Source: Devosia sp. | GTDB lineage: Bacteria; Pseudomonadota; Alphaproteobacteria; Rhizobiales; Devosiaceae | Length of the DNA stretch: 64,000 bases | Assembly (NCBI GenBank): GCA_026126125.1 | Contig: JAHCJW010000001.1 | Coordinates: 1 to 64,000, forward strand | Direction of reading: 5' to 3' | The notes under the pieces: model-generated | Seen by the model: the letters and a program-made list of their open reading frames with translations, nothing else | What the model was told of the DNA's origin: nothing | Databases searched by the model: none | Program-made: the position numbers and the translations under genes | In this document: in pieces, positions 17,250-24,729 of the stretch | Position numbering within the stretch: the first letter of the stretch is position 1 | Layout: the number at the start of each line of letters is the position of its first letter

Positions 17250-18488
17250 TTATTTGAGGAAGCCGGCATCGCGCGCGGCGGTGTCGTAGGCCGCCTTGAC
17301 GTCGGCCAGAGCCTGTTCGGCGTCTTCCGAGCCGGCGATGAATTCGGCCAGTTCCGCCGAGAGCGCGGTATGAAGCAGGCCCATATAGGGCTGCATGGGA
17401 TAGGGGCGCGCCCCGCCATTGGCATTGGCGACTACGCCGACTGCCGCCGGACCGGGCTGATAGCCTTCGATGAGCCAGGTCGCGGTCTGCTCATTGGCTT
17501 TCATCATCTGCGGGCTGATGCCGTGGATCATCGCCTGAAAGGAGGCCGCGGCGTCCTGGTCGGAAATGTTCTTGGCGATGGTAAAACCATCCCACCACAA
17601 GGCGGCGGCGGGAATGGTGCCGCCGGCGATGGTCGGGGCGGCAGTGAGTACAGTGTTTTCGGCGACGCCTTCGGCTGCGCCGTCAGCATCGAGGATGGAG
17701 CCGCCGAGCGAACCCCATTCCACCATGAGGGCGATATTGCCCGCCTCATATTCCTTGGCCAGTTCATTGGCGTCGAAGGTGAGGTAATCGGGGTCCATAT
17801 AGGCGGTCATGGCGCGCATGACCTCGAGAGCCTTGCGGCCCTGGTCGTTGTCGATGGCGAGTTCGGCGCTGCCCGGCGCAAAGAATTCAGCGCCAGTGCC
17901 CAGATAGTGGTTGACGAATTCGGCGGCGAGATCCCAGCCCGGCTTGACCGAGGCACCGAGCGGATGCTCCATCAGGCCGGCATCCTTGATCTTCTGGGCG
18001 GCCGCCAGGATGTCGTCATAGCTCTTGGGTGGCTCGACTCCGGCTTTTTCGAGAATATCCTTGCGGTAAAACAGGTGCTGGCCATTGCCCATGAAGGCGA
18101 TCGCCATGGTCTTGCCGTCGATCTTGACCAGCTGGCTGGGCAGCAGCGCCTGGCCATATTGGGCGATCAGGTCATCGAGCGGACGGATAAGGTCGTCGTT
18201 GAGCAAGGGCACGATGGAATTATTGGCAACGACGGCGACGCTATATTCCGCCGGGTTGATGCTCAGCGCCGGAACCTGGAGGTTCTTGTGTTCGGCAGTG
18301 GCATTGGCGGTGACGGTCACGGTGCCACTGGCGCATTCCTGGGCGGCGGCGTTGATGGCGCGCAGAGCCGCGAAATCGTTGCTCAGTATGCGCACGGAAC
18401 CGGCCTCGATGCCGCAATCGGCGTAAGCGGCCCCAGCTCCCATTGCCAAGGCAACCGTCGATACGGCCAGCATAAGAATTGGCTTCAT
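17250..18488 (-). CDS. Extracellular solute-binding protein family 1 (sugar-type)
   Basis: Periplasmic binding protein of 412 residues with a Sec signal peptide (MKPILMLAVSTVALAMGAGA, cleavage after AYA). The start at 18488 has GAGGAGAAC just upstream; a longer frame to 18635 would run through both operators and is rejected. Family 1 proteins bind oligosaccharides, polyols, glycerol-3-phosphate and similar ligands, so the ligand cannot be named. It is the first gene of the SBP-permease-permease-ATPase-amidase operon under the double operator D1/D2. Confidence 0.92.
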   Translation of the reverse strand: MKPILMLAVSTVALAMGAGAAYADCGIEAGSVRILSNDFAALRAINAAAQECASGTVTVTANATAEHKNLQVPALSINPAEYSVAVVANNSIVPLLNDDLIRPLDDLIAQYGQALLPSQLVKIDGKTMAIAFMGNGQHLFYRKDILEKAGVEPPKSYDDILAAAQKIKDAGLMEHPLGASVKPGWDLAAEFVNHYLGTGAEFFAPGSAELAIDNDQGRKALEVMRAMTAYMDPDYLTFDANELAKEYEAGNIALMVEWGSLGGSILDADGAAEGVAENTVLTAAPTIAGGTIPAAALWWDGFTIAKNISDQDAAASFQAMIHGISPQMMKANEQTATWLIEGYQPGPAAVGVVANANGGARPYPMQPYMGLLHTALSAELAEFIAGSEDAEQALADVKAAYDTAARDAGFLK

Positions 18489-18575
18489 TTTGTTCTCCTC
18501 ACTTCGGGCGCTGTCGCACCCTCGCATCGTTGCGGCGGCAATCAATTTGCCGCGCTCCCTGGGCGTCCCTGCCAT

Positions 18576-18591
18576 TTGCATACGTATGCAT
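18576..18591. promoter_or_regulatory. LacI-type operator D1
   Basis: TTGCATACGTATGCAT with the perfect 14-bp core TGCATACGTATGCA, 88 bases upstream of the binding-protein start. Its centre is 24 bases from that of D2, so two repressor dimers could bind on nearly the same face of the helix. Confidence 0.75.
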
Positions 18592-18599
18592 ATATATTC

Positions 18600-18615
18600 T
18601 TGCATTCGTATGCAA
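18600..18615. promoter_or_regulatory. LacI-type operator D2
   Basis: TTGCATTCGTATGCAA, identical to operator B. Together with D1 it forms the only paired site of the regulon, in an AT-rich stretch (ATATATAT between the sites) likely to contain the -10 region of the importer promoter. Confidence 0.74.
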
Positions 18616-18778
18616 TTGATAAATTGACACATCACTTCCCGTTCCGCAACACGCTTCTTCGTGACGTTCGATGGTGGTCCAGAGAGGGTAGGGGCACGCC
18701 CCTGGCTCTCGCGTGCTCGCCAGCGGCCAGACGGAACGGCTGGAGGACACCAGGCGTTTTAGGCGAAAGGAGGCAAGC

Positions 18779-18985
18779 ATGACCAGGTTTGCAATTGGTG
18801 ATCACGTGCGCTGGAACTCGGAAGCGGGGTGGGTCACGGGTAGGATCACCAAGGTCCATAGTGAGGATTTCACCTATAAGGGACACCATCGGCACGCCTC
18901 TAAGAGCGAGCCGCAATATGAAATCAAGAGCGACAAAACCGACCACGTCGCTGCCCACAAGGGGCCGGCGCTGCACAAAATATGA
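18779..18985 (+). CDS. DUF2945 family protein
   Basis: Small 68-residue protein (MTRFAIGDHVRWNSEAGWV, ending in HKGPALHKI) with the DUF2945/hypervirulence-associated TUDOR-like signature: a GDHVRWNSEAG strand, ITKVHSEDFTYKG, and the terminal KTDHVAAHKG. The start at 18779 has AAAGGAGG upstream; the longer frame to 18713 is not supported. Its stop overlaps the start of the DUF488 gene (ATGA), a pairing that suggests joint function. Role unknown; probably cytoplasmic. Confidence 0.85.
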   Translation: MTRFAIGDHVRWNSEAGWVTGRITKVHSEDFTYKGHHRHASKSEPQYEIKSDKTDHVAAHKGPALHKI

Positions 18986-19527
18986 GAGAAGACACGGGGC
19001 TGGTTTTCACCATCGGCCATTCGAGCCGAACAGTAGAAGAGTTCGCCGAAATGCTGCGCGGGGCGAGGATTGATTGCCTTATCGATGTGCGGCGGTTTCC
19101 GCGCTCTCGCGGTAATCCGCAATTCAATATCGAGACGCTGCCGGGGCGTCTCGTTCCCTATGCCATTGGCTACGAACACTGGCCCGCGCTTGGCGGGCGG
19201 CGCGGCAAGGAGGACGCCCTCGCAGCCCCGGTCAATGGCTTTTGGGAAAATCGCAGCTTTCACAATTATGCCGATTATGCCCTCTCCGCTCCCTTTCAAG
19301 CGGCACTCGCGGCGTTGGTGTTGCGTGTTGAGGCTGAGGTTGTGGCGCTGATGTGTTCTGAAGCGACCTGGTGGCGCTGCCATCGTCGGATCATCGCCGA
19401 TCATCTTCTGGCGCGCGGTCTTAAGGTTCGCCACATCATGGACAAGGGAAGCGTCGAGGCCGAAATGACGCCCGGTGCGATGGTGGCCAAGGATGGCCTC
19501 GTGACCTATCCGTCCTCAGAGGGCTAG
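18982..19527 (+). CDS. DUF488 family protein
   Basis: 181-residue DUF488 protein. The N-terminal TIGHSSRTVEEFAEML and the IDVRRFPRSRGNPQFN segment are hallmarks, and CSEATWWRCHRRIIADHL gives the family cysteine/histidine cluster. Biochemical role is not established. It is translationally coupled to the DUF2945 gene and ends with a 4-base overlap of the convergent UDG-family gene. Confidence 0.9.
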   Translation: MREDTGLVFTIGHSSRTVEEFAEMLRGARIDCLIDVRRFPRSRGNPQFNIETLPGRLVPYAIGYEHWPALGGRRGKEDALAAPVNGFWENRSFHNYADYALSAPFQAALAALVLRVEAEVVALMCSEATWWRCHRRIIADHLLARGLKVRHIMDKGSVEAEMTPGAMVAKDGLVTYPSSEG

Positions 19528-20114
19528 GAGCCGAGAAGCCCGGCCACCCTTTGCCGCAGGATCGGCAGGAGGTCGGCTTCGAACCAGGGATTGTTCTTCA
19601 TCCAGATGGCGACGCGCCAGCTTGGATGGGGCAGAGGCAGGATGGCGCTGCCTGCCTCGAAGGCCCTGACTGTCTCGGTCATCGAGCGTCCGGGGCTGTA
19701 GTAGGCAAGCGCATAGCTGCCGACCAGCAAGGTCAGTTCAATATTGGGCAGCGCCGCGCGCAGTCTTTCATGCCAGGTCGGCGCGCAGCGGCGCAGGGGC
19801 GGGGCGTCTCCGCCGCCGCTTTTGCTGGCGCCCGGATAGCAAAAACCCATCGGCATGATGGCCACGGTCTCGGGGTCGTAGAAAAGAGGAGGGGGTAGGC
19901 CCATCCAGTCGCGCAATCTTTCCCCGCTGGCATCATTCCAGGGAATGCCGCTTTCATGCACCTTGCGCCCGGGCGCCTGACCGATGATCAGCACCCGCGC
20001 GCCGAGGCCGGCCTGCACGACCGGGCGCGGTTCGTGCGGCAGTTCGGCGGCGCAAAGCCGGCAGGCGCGGATTTCGGCCAAAAGGTCGGACAGGGTTGTC
20101 GGGGATCGAGCCAT
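19524..20114 (-). CDS. Uracil-DNA glycosylase family protein
   Basis: 196-residue member of the UDG superfamily. An N-terminal CRLC and a later LPHEPRP precede the motif-A-like IIGQAPGRKVHESGIPWND, and LPLPHPSWR is the motif-B-like segment with histidine. These variants of the catalytic motifs place it among the less characterised UDG-like proteins rather than Ung; glycosylase activity is not certain. ATG at 20114 is chosen because the upstream extension is low-complexity serine/proline sequence. Convergent with and overlapping the DUF488 gene. Confidence 0.82.
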   Translation of the reverse strand: MARSPTTLSDLLAEIRACRLCAAELPHEPRPVVQAGLGARVLIIGQAPGRKVHESGIPWNDASGERLRDWMGLPPPLFYDPETVAIMPMGFCYPGASKSGGGDAPPLRRCAPTWHERLRAALPNIELTLLVGSYALAYYSPGRSMTETVRAFEAGSAILPLPHPSWRVAIWMKNNPWFEADLLPILRQRVAGLLGS

Positions 20115-20142
20115 TGACCAAGGATATAGAACGCGCCGAGAC

Positions 20143-21279
20143 TCAGTCCAGCCTTTGCCGGTAGCGCAGCATGGCGGCGATGGTGATGACGAGGACGATG
20201 ATGCCAAGCCCGGTCAATTCCGTCACGATGTCGAGCGTGCCGGCGCCCTTGAGCATGACCTTGCGGATCAGCCGGATGAAATGGGTGGCCGGGACGGCGG
20301 TGCCGATGGCCTGGGCCCAGCCGGGCATGCCGGCAAAAGGAAACATGAAACCCGACAGCAGGATGGAGGGCAGGATGGTGAAAAAGCTCAGCTGCATGGC
20401 CTGCATCTGATTTTTCGCCACGGTGGAGATCAGGAAGCCCAGCGCCAGATTGCCGAGGACGAAGAGATTGAAGCCGAAGAAGAAGGCTTGCCAGGTGCCG
20501 GTAAAGGGCACGGCGAAAAGCGCGAAGGCGGCGAGAAGGAAAACCGCCGTCTGCACATAGCCGACGAAAATATAGGGCAGGATCTTGCCCAGCATGACCT
20601 CGAGTGGGGTCACTGGCGTTGAAATCAGCATTTCCATGGTGCCGCGCTCGCGCTCCTTGACGATGGCGACGGCGGTGATCATCACCATGGTCATTGAAAG
20701 GATAATGGCGAGCAGACCCGGCACGATATTGGTCGAGGTCCGGCCTTCCGGATTATAGTGCCGGTGAATAACGACCTCGAAGGGCGGCGGGGCGCTGGCG
20801 GCCGGGGCCAGCGGCCCGGTCAGTGTCTGGGCGATGGCACCATTGACGATACCGCTCATCGCCGCAGCCGCACCGCTGATCGCGGAAGGGTCGGAGGCAT
20901 CGGCGGCAATGAGCAGTGTCGGGCGGAGGCCACGCACGACATTACGCTCGAAATGTTCGGGAATAACCACGAGGAAATTGGCTTCGCCTCGTCGCAGGGC
21001 TTCTTCGCCCGCTTCGGGCCCGCGCACTTCGCCGACAAAATCGAAATAGCCCGACATATCCATGCCGGCGAGGAGGGATCGCGTCAGCGGCCCGTCATCA
21101 TTAACCTCCACCAGCGTCGGCAAATGACGCGGATCGGTATTGATGGCAAAGCCGAATAGCAGAAGCTGGACGATGGGGAGGCCGATCATCATCCCGAAGG
21201 TGACGCGGTCGCGCCGCATCTGGATGAATTCCTTGAACAAAACAGCAAGGAACCGGCTCCATGAAAACCCCCAGCTCAT
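20143..21279 (-). CDS. ABC-2 type transporter permease (YhhJ-like)
   Basis: 378-residue membrane protein of the ABC-2/YhhJ type: one N-terminal hydrophobic segment (near residues 28-46), a large periplasmic domain, then five hydrophobic segments toward the C-terminus. It is the last gene of a TetR-HlyD-ATPase-permease efflux operon and overlaps the ATPase gene by 4 bases. Together with the HlyD-like adaptor it is expected to export a hydrophobic or toxic compound, possibly with an outer-membrane channel encoded elsewhere. Confidence 0.9.
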   Translation of the reverse strand: MSWGFSWSRFLAVLFKEFIQMRRDRVTFGMMIGLPIVQLLLFGFAINTDPRHLPTLVEVNDDGPLTRSLLAGMDMSGYFDFVGEVRGPEAGEEALRRGEANFLVVIPEHFERNVVRGLRPTLLIAADASDPSAISGAAAAMSGIVNGAIAQTLTGPLAPAASAPPPFEVVIHRHYNPEGRTSTNIVPGLLAIILSMTMVMITAVAIVKERERGTMEMLISTPVTPLEVMLGKILPYIFVGYVQTAVFLLAAFALFAVPFTGTWQAFFFGFNLFVLGNLALGFLISTVAKNQMQAMQLSFFTILPSILLSGFMFPFAGMPGWAQAIGTAVPATHFIRLIRKVMLKGAGTLDIVTELTGLGIIVLVITIAAMLRYRQRLD

Positions 21280-22214
21280 GCCACGTCGCGCGAGAAATTA
21301 TCCTGCGCCCCCGCCATCAGATAGATAAAGGCTTCCTCGAGCCCGGCAGGCACCCGGGTCCAGACCTGTCCTGCTTGTGCCTGGAACTCAGCGACGGTCG
21401 CTGCGAGCGATAAGGCATCGGTGCCCGAGACATGAAGGCCCGACCCGAAGCGCGCCACCTGCGCGACACCGGGCTTGCCGTGCAATTGCTCCTCGATCGC
21501 GACGAGATTGGGCCCTTCGGCTCGCCAGGTGGTGAGCCCGACCATGGCGGGGATTTCGCTCGCCCGCCCATCGATCAGTTTGTGGCCATAGGCGATATAG
21601 GTGATGAAATCGCACTGAATGGCTTCGTCCATATAATGGGTCGAAACCAGAACCGTGACGCCGGCCTTGGAGAGCCGTCGGATCTCGTCCCAGAAATCCC
21701 GCCGCGCCTTGGGATCGACGCCGGCCGTGGGCTCGTCGAGAAGCAGCAGTTTTGGATCGTGAATAAGACAGGCGGCCAGCGCCAAACGCTGCTTCCAGCC
21801 CCCCGACAAGGTGCCGGCCAATTGTCCGGCGCGGTCGGCAAGGCCAAGCCCTTCGAGCGCCTCATCGACCCGTTTGCGCCGCTCCTTGACCCGATACATG
21901 CGGGCCACGAAATCGAGGTTTTCGCGGATCGTCAGATCTTCGTAGAGGCTGAATTTCTGCGTCATATAGCCCACTTCGGCCTTGATGCGGCCCGACTCGC
22001 GCCGCACATCGAAGCCGAGACACCGCCCCTCGCCCGCATCGGGGAGCAAAAGACCGCAGAGCATGCGGATGGTCGTGGTCTTGCCTGAGCCATTGGGGCC
22101 GAGAAAGCCATAGATGGCCCCCTTGGGCACGACGATATCGAAATGATCGACCACGGTACGGTCACCGAAGCGTTTGGTCAGCCCCTTGACCTCGATGACC
22201 GGCTGCTCGGTCAT
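21276..22214 (-). CDS. ABC transporter ATP-binding protein (efflux, YhiH/CcmA-like)
   Basis: 312-residue ATPase with Walker A GPNGSGKTTT, signature LSGGWKQRLALAACL, Walker B LLLLDEPTAGVDPKA and switch histidine in VSTHYMDEA. The C-terminal 80 residues form the extension common to DrrA-type drug-export ATPases. ATGA overlaps at both ends couple it to the HlyD-like gene upstream and the permease downstream. Confidence 0.92.
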   Translation of the reverse strand: MTEQPVIEVKGLTKRFGDRTVVDHFDIVVPKGAIYGFLGPNGSGKTTTIRMLCGLLLPDAGEGRCLGFDVRRESGRIKAEVGYMTQKFSLYEDLTIRENLDFVARMYRVKERRKRVDEALEGLGLADRAGQLAGTLSGGWKQRLALAACLIHDPKLLLLDEPTAGVDPKARRDFWDEIRRLSKAGVTVLVSTHYMDEAIQCDFITYIAYGHKLIDGRASEIPAMVGLTTWRAEGPNLVAIEEQLHGKPGVAQVARFGSGLHVSGTDALSLAATVAEFQAQAGQVWTRVPAGLEEAFIYLMAGAQDNFSRDVA

Positions 22215-23146
22215 GGCAGCACGGTGACCGGCTGGCCCGGCTGCACGGTGGTGGCGCCCTCGATCCGCGCCTCGACGAGATAGACGAGACGGCTGCGCTC
22301 CTCGCTCGAATAGATGACTGGAGGAGTGGTCTGGGGTTCGCTGGCAATATGGGTGACGGTTGCGGCGAGATCGGCGCAGCCATCGCAGGTCACGGTCACG
22401 CTCTGGCCCATGGCCAGGCTCGACCGCGCCGCTTCCGGCACGAAAAAACGTGCTTCGAGTGCCTGGGCAGGCAGAATGGAGGCGAGGGGGGTGCCGATTG
22501 CGGCCACTTCTCCGGCGGAATAATAGAACCGCTCGATCACGCCCGCGATGGGGGCGTGAACCTGTCTCTCATCCAGATCGAGCCGGGCGCGTTGGGCATC
22601 GGCCTCGGCGGCGGCAAGATTGGCCTCGGCCGCCACCTGCTGCGCCGAGCGCGCCGGCAATTCGGCCACCGTCAATTGGGCCCTGAGCTGGTTCACCTGT
22701 GCCTCGGCGGTAGCGACCGCATTGCGGTCGAGTTCGACCTTGGCTGCTGATACCGTCCCGGCCTTTTCCAACTGTTCGCTGCGCGCGAGATTGGTGCGTG
22801 CCAGCGTCAGGTCGGCCTCCGCCTTGCCCAGCGACGCGCGGATCACGTCGAGCTCCTCACTGCGGCTGCCAGTGGCGAGATTTTCCAGCGTCGCCCGGGC
22901 AGCCGCCACCCGCGCCTCGGCGGCGAGCAGCAGAGCGGTCTGTTGACTGGCATCGAGAACGACGAGGAGGTCGCCCGTCTCCACCACCTGTCCTTCGGCC
23001 GCGACGATCCGGGTGATCCGCCCGGGGCTGACCGAGGCTACATGGACATAATTGGCCTCGATATAGCCAGTATAGCCGACTGGCGGGGCAGCAGGCGAAA
23101 AGACCGCCATCACCATGGCCATGAGCCAGCCCCAGAAATCGCTCAT
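22211..23146 (-). CDS. HlyD family secretion/efflux adaptor
   Basis: 311-residue membrane-fusion protein: short N-terminal membrane anchor, a biotinyl-lipoyl-like half (VSPGRITRIVAAEGQVVETG), a long alpha-helical hairpin rich in Ala/Glu/Leu (about residues 75-190), then the second lipoyl half (VHAPIAGVIERFYYSAGEV) and a beta-barrel. It links the inner-membrane ABC exporter to the outer membrane. Overlaps its neighbours by 4 bases on each side. Confidence 0.92.
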   Translation of the reverse strand: MSDFWGWLMAMVMAVFSPAAPPVGYTGYIEANYVHVASVSPGRITRIVAAEGQVVETGDLLVVLDASQQTALLLAAEARVAAARATLENLATGSRSEELDVIRASLGKAEADLTLARTNLARSEQLEKAGTVSAAKVELDRNAVATAEAQVNQLRAQLTVAELPARSAQQVAAEANLAAAEADAQRARLDLDERQVHAPIAGVIERFYYSAGEVAAIGTPLASILPAQALEARFFVPEAARSSLAMGQSVTVTCDGCADLAATVTHIASEPQTTPPVIYSSEERSRLVYLVEARIEGATTVQPGQPVTVLP

Positions 23147-23787
23147 GACTGCTCCTCCTTGCGGCGTGCCGAAATGCCGTAAAAAAGAATGTCGAGGTGG
23201 TTTTCGGCCATCTTGTCGAGCGCCAATCCCTCCCCAGGTCTAATCTCGAAGACCTCGCTGAGCGCGATATGGGCGACAATGGGGCCGATGATGGAGCGCA
23301 CCGTCATCTCCGGATCGACCGGACGCAAATGGCCCGAGGCCACGCCGCGCGCCACGAGCGCGGTCAGGGCGGGAATGGCCTTCGCCAGAACCTCGCGCCG
23401 ATAAAGTTCGGCAATGGCGGGAAAATTCATGATCTCGCGCAGGACGAGGCGCGGCACCGCCATGCTGTTGGGATCGGAGAGGAGCGTGCACAGCGTTCCG
23501 ACCAACATGACGATGGGCACGCGCGGATCGCCCTCGAACTTGTTCATATCGGGCAGGGCATGTTCGGCAATTGGTGCTACCGTCCGGCGCACGATGCCCT
23601 CCATCAGCGCGTCCTTGGAGGGAAAATAGAGATAGATCGTGCCTTTCGACACCCCCGCCCGCTGCGCCACCTCCTCCACTTTGGTGGCAGCAAAGCCTTT
23701 CTCCGAAAACACGGCGAGGGCCGCGTCCAGCATTTCATCGGGCCGCGCCTCGGCCCGCCGGCGGAATTTTTTATCGGCAACGCTCAT
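23143..23787 (-). CDS. TetR family transcriptional regulator
   Basis: 214-residue TetR-type repressor. The N-terminal helix-turn-helix is clear (MLDAALAVFSEKGFAATKVE, then RAGVSKGTIYLYFPSKDALM), followed by a ligand-binding domain of about 150 residues. It is the first gene of the efflux operon, with a palindromic operator 14 bases upstream, so it most likely represses itself and the exporter until an inducer binds. Confidence 0.93.
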   Translation of the reverse strand: MSVADKKFRRRAEARPDEMLDAALAVFSEKGFAATKVEEVAQRAGVSKGTIYLYFPSKDALMEGIVRRTVAPIAEHALPDMNKFEGDPRVPIVMLVGTLCTLLSDPNSMAVPRLVLREIMNFPAIAELYRREVLAKAIPALTALVARGVASGHLRPVDPEMTVRSIIGPIVAHIALSEVFEIRPGEGLALDKMAENHLDILFYGISARRKEEQS

Positions 23788-23800
23788 GGGTCAAGTGTAG

Positions 23801-23816
23801 CTGACTGACCAGTCAG
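23801..23816. promoter_or_regulatory. TetR-type operator
   Basis: CTGACTGACCAGTCAG: perfect 7-bp half-sites CTGACTG and CAGTCAG around AC, 14 bases upstream of the tetR start. Position and symmetry suit autoregulation of the efflux operon. Confidence 0.7.
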
Positions 23817-23973
23817 TTATCAAGGCCTTTGCTTTGTCCGATTTTCTACCCTCTGGGTCAGATGGTCGGTGATGGCGGAAACACCGAGCCCGAGATTTTT
23901 GGGGTGAAAAAATTGGCGTGGAGGAGGATATCGGTGCGCCGAATCCTCCTGAACGCCGCCTGTCAAGGCTTTG

Positions 23974-23995
23974 GGCTAATGCTAAAGTATTAGCC
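23974..23995. promoter_or_regulatory. 22-bp imperfect palindrome upstream of the PQQ-dehydrogenase operon
   Basis: GGCTAATGCT and AGTATTAGCC pair with one mismatch around AA. It lies about 135 bases before the cytochrome c start in the 342-base gap after tetR. The inner CTAAAGTATTAG (23982-23993) matches 10 of 12 bases of CTAACATATTAG upstream of the pseudoazurin operon, so it is a candidate binding site of a shared regulator. A hairpin in the leader RNA is the alternative. I see nothing else distinctive in this gap. Confidence 0.5.
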
Positions 23996-24129
23996 GGGCC
24001 AGATAAATTCCCAAAAAGCCGCAATTGGGCCTTGCGGCACCACGTCGCACGGTTCTAGTTTGGTATACACGGGCGACAAAACGCGATCTGACCGGTGGTC
24101 TTTCGCAGTAGAAATTGCCTTTGGAGGTT

Positions 24130-24660
24130 ATGGATTTGAATAAATTTGTTCTTGGCATGGCGACGGTTGTCGGCTTCCTTGCCATTGCACTCCCTGTCTC
24201 TGCGCAGCACGCAGGTGGCGCCGCCAAGCCCCCCGATCTCGGCGATTTGCCTGAGGTTGAGGCGACCGAGCAGGTTTCTTCCGACGATATTGATACGTCT
24301 GAACGGACCATCTGGGATGGTGTCTTCACCGCTGAACAGGCGGTCGCAGGTGGCGCGCTTTACACGAGATATTGCCAGGGTTGCCATGGCAAGACCGGCC
24401 GCGGCTCGCCCGGCGGTCCCGGCGTAACCGGCGCAAACCTCAATAAGGTTTGGGAAGACACCTCGCTGCTCGATTTCTATCTCTTTGCGCATGGCAATAT
24501 GCCTCCGGGCAATGCCGGCAGGATCGGCAATGAGCAGGACTACGTGAATATCGTTGCCTACATCATGGAAATGCACGGCGCAGAGCCTGGTGAAAGCAAG
24601 TTGGTTTGGAATGAGGATCAGTTAAGCAACGTTTATATTGTGCGCAAACCGCGAAAGTAA
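24130..24660 (+). CDS. Periplasmic cytochrome c
   Basis: Secreted monohaem cytochrome c, 176 residues: signal peptide ending near VSA, haem motif C82-Q-G-C85-H86, and a candidate axial methionine in GNMPPGN. An acidic linker (residues 30-60) precedes the haem domain. The start is ambiguous: ATG at 24130 is only 2 bases from GGAGG, while TTG at 24136 has the better 8-base spacing; both leave a good signal peptide. It lies 69 bases before the PQQ dehydrogenase gene and is the obvious electron acceptor, as cytochrome cL is for methanol dehydrogenase. Confidence 0.9.
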   Translation: MDLNKFVLGMATVVGFLAIALPVSAQHAGGAAKPPDLGDLPEVEATEQVSSDDIDTSERTIWDGVFTAEQAVAGGALYTRYCQGCHGKTGRGSPGGPGVTGANLNKVWEDTSLLDFYLFAHGNMPPGNAGRIGNEQDYVNIVAYIMEMHGAEPGESKLVWNEDQLSNVYIVRKPRK

Positions 24661-24729
24661 TTTTGAACCGCCTACCAAGCAAGAATGACGTCTGGAATGA
24701 GCTGGACGTCCTGTTTCTGAGGGAAGAGA

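Noticed and set aside
17163..18782. Open frame of about 539 codons on the plus strand
   Set aside because: Antisense to the binding-protein gene, which has a clear signal peptide, family match and ribosome-binding site.
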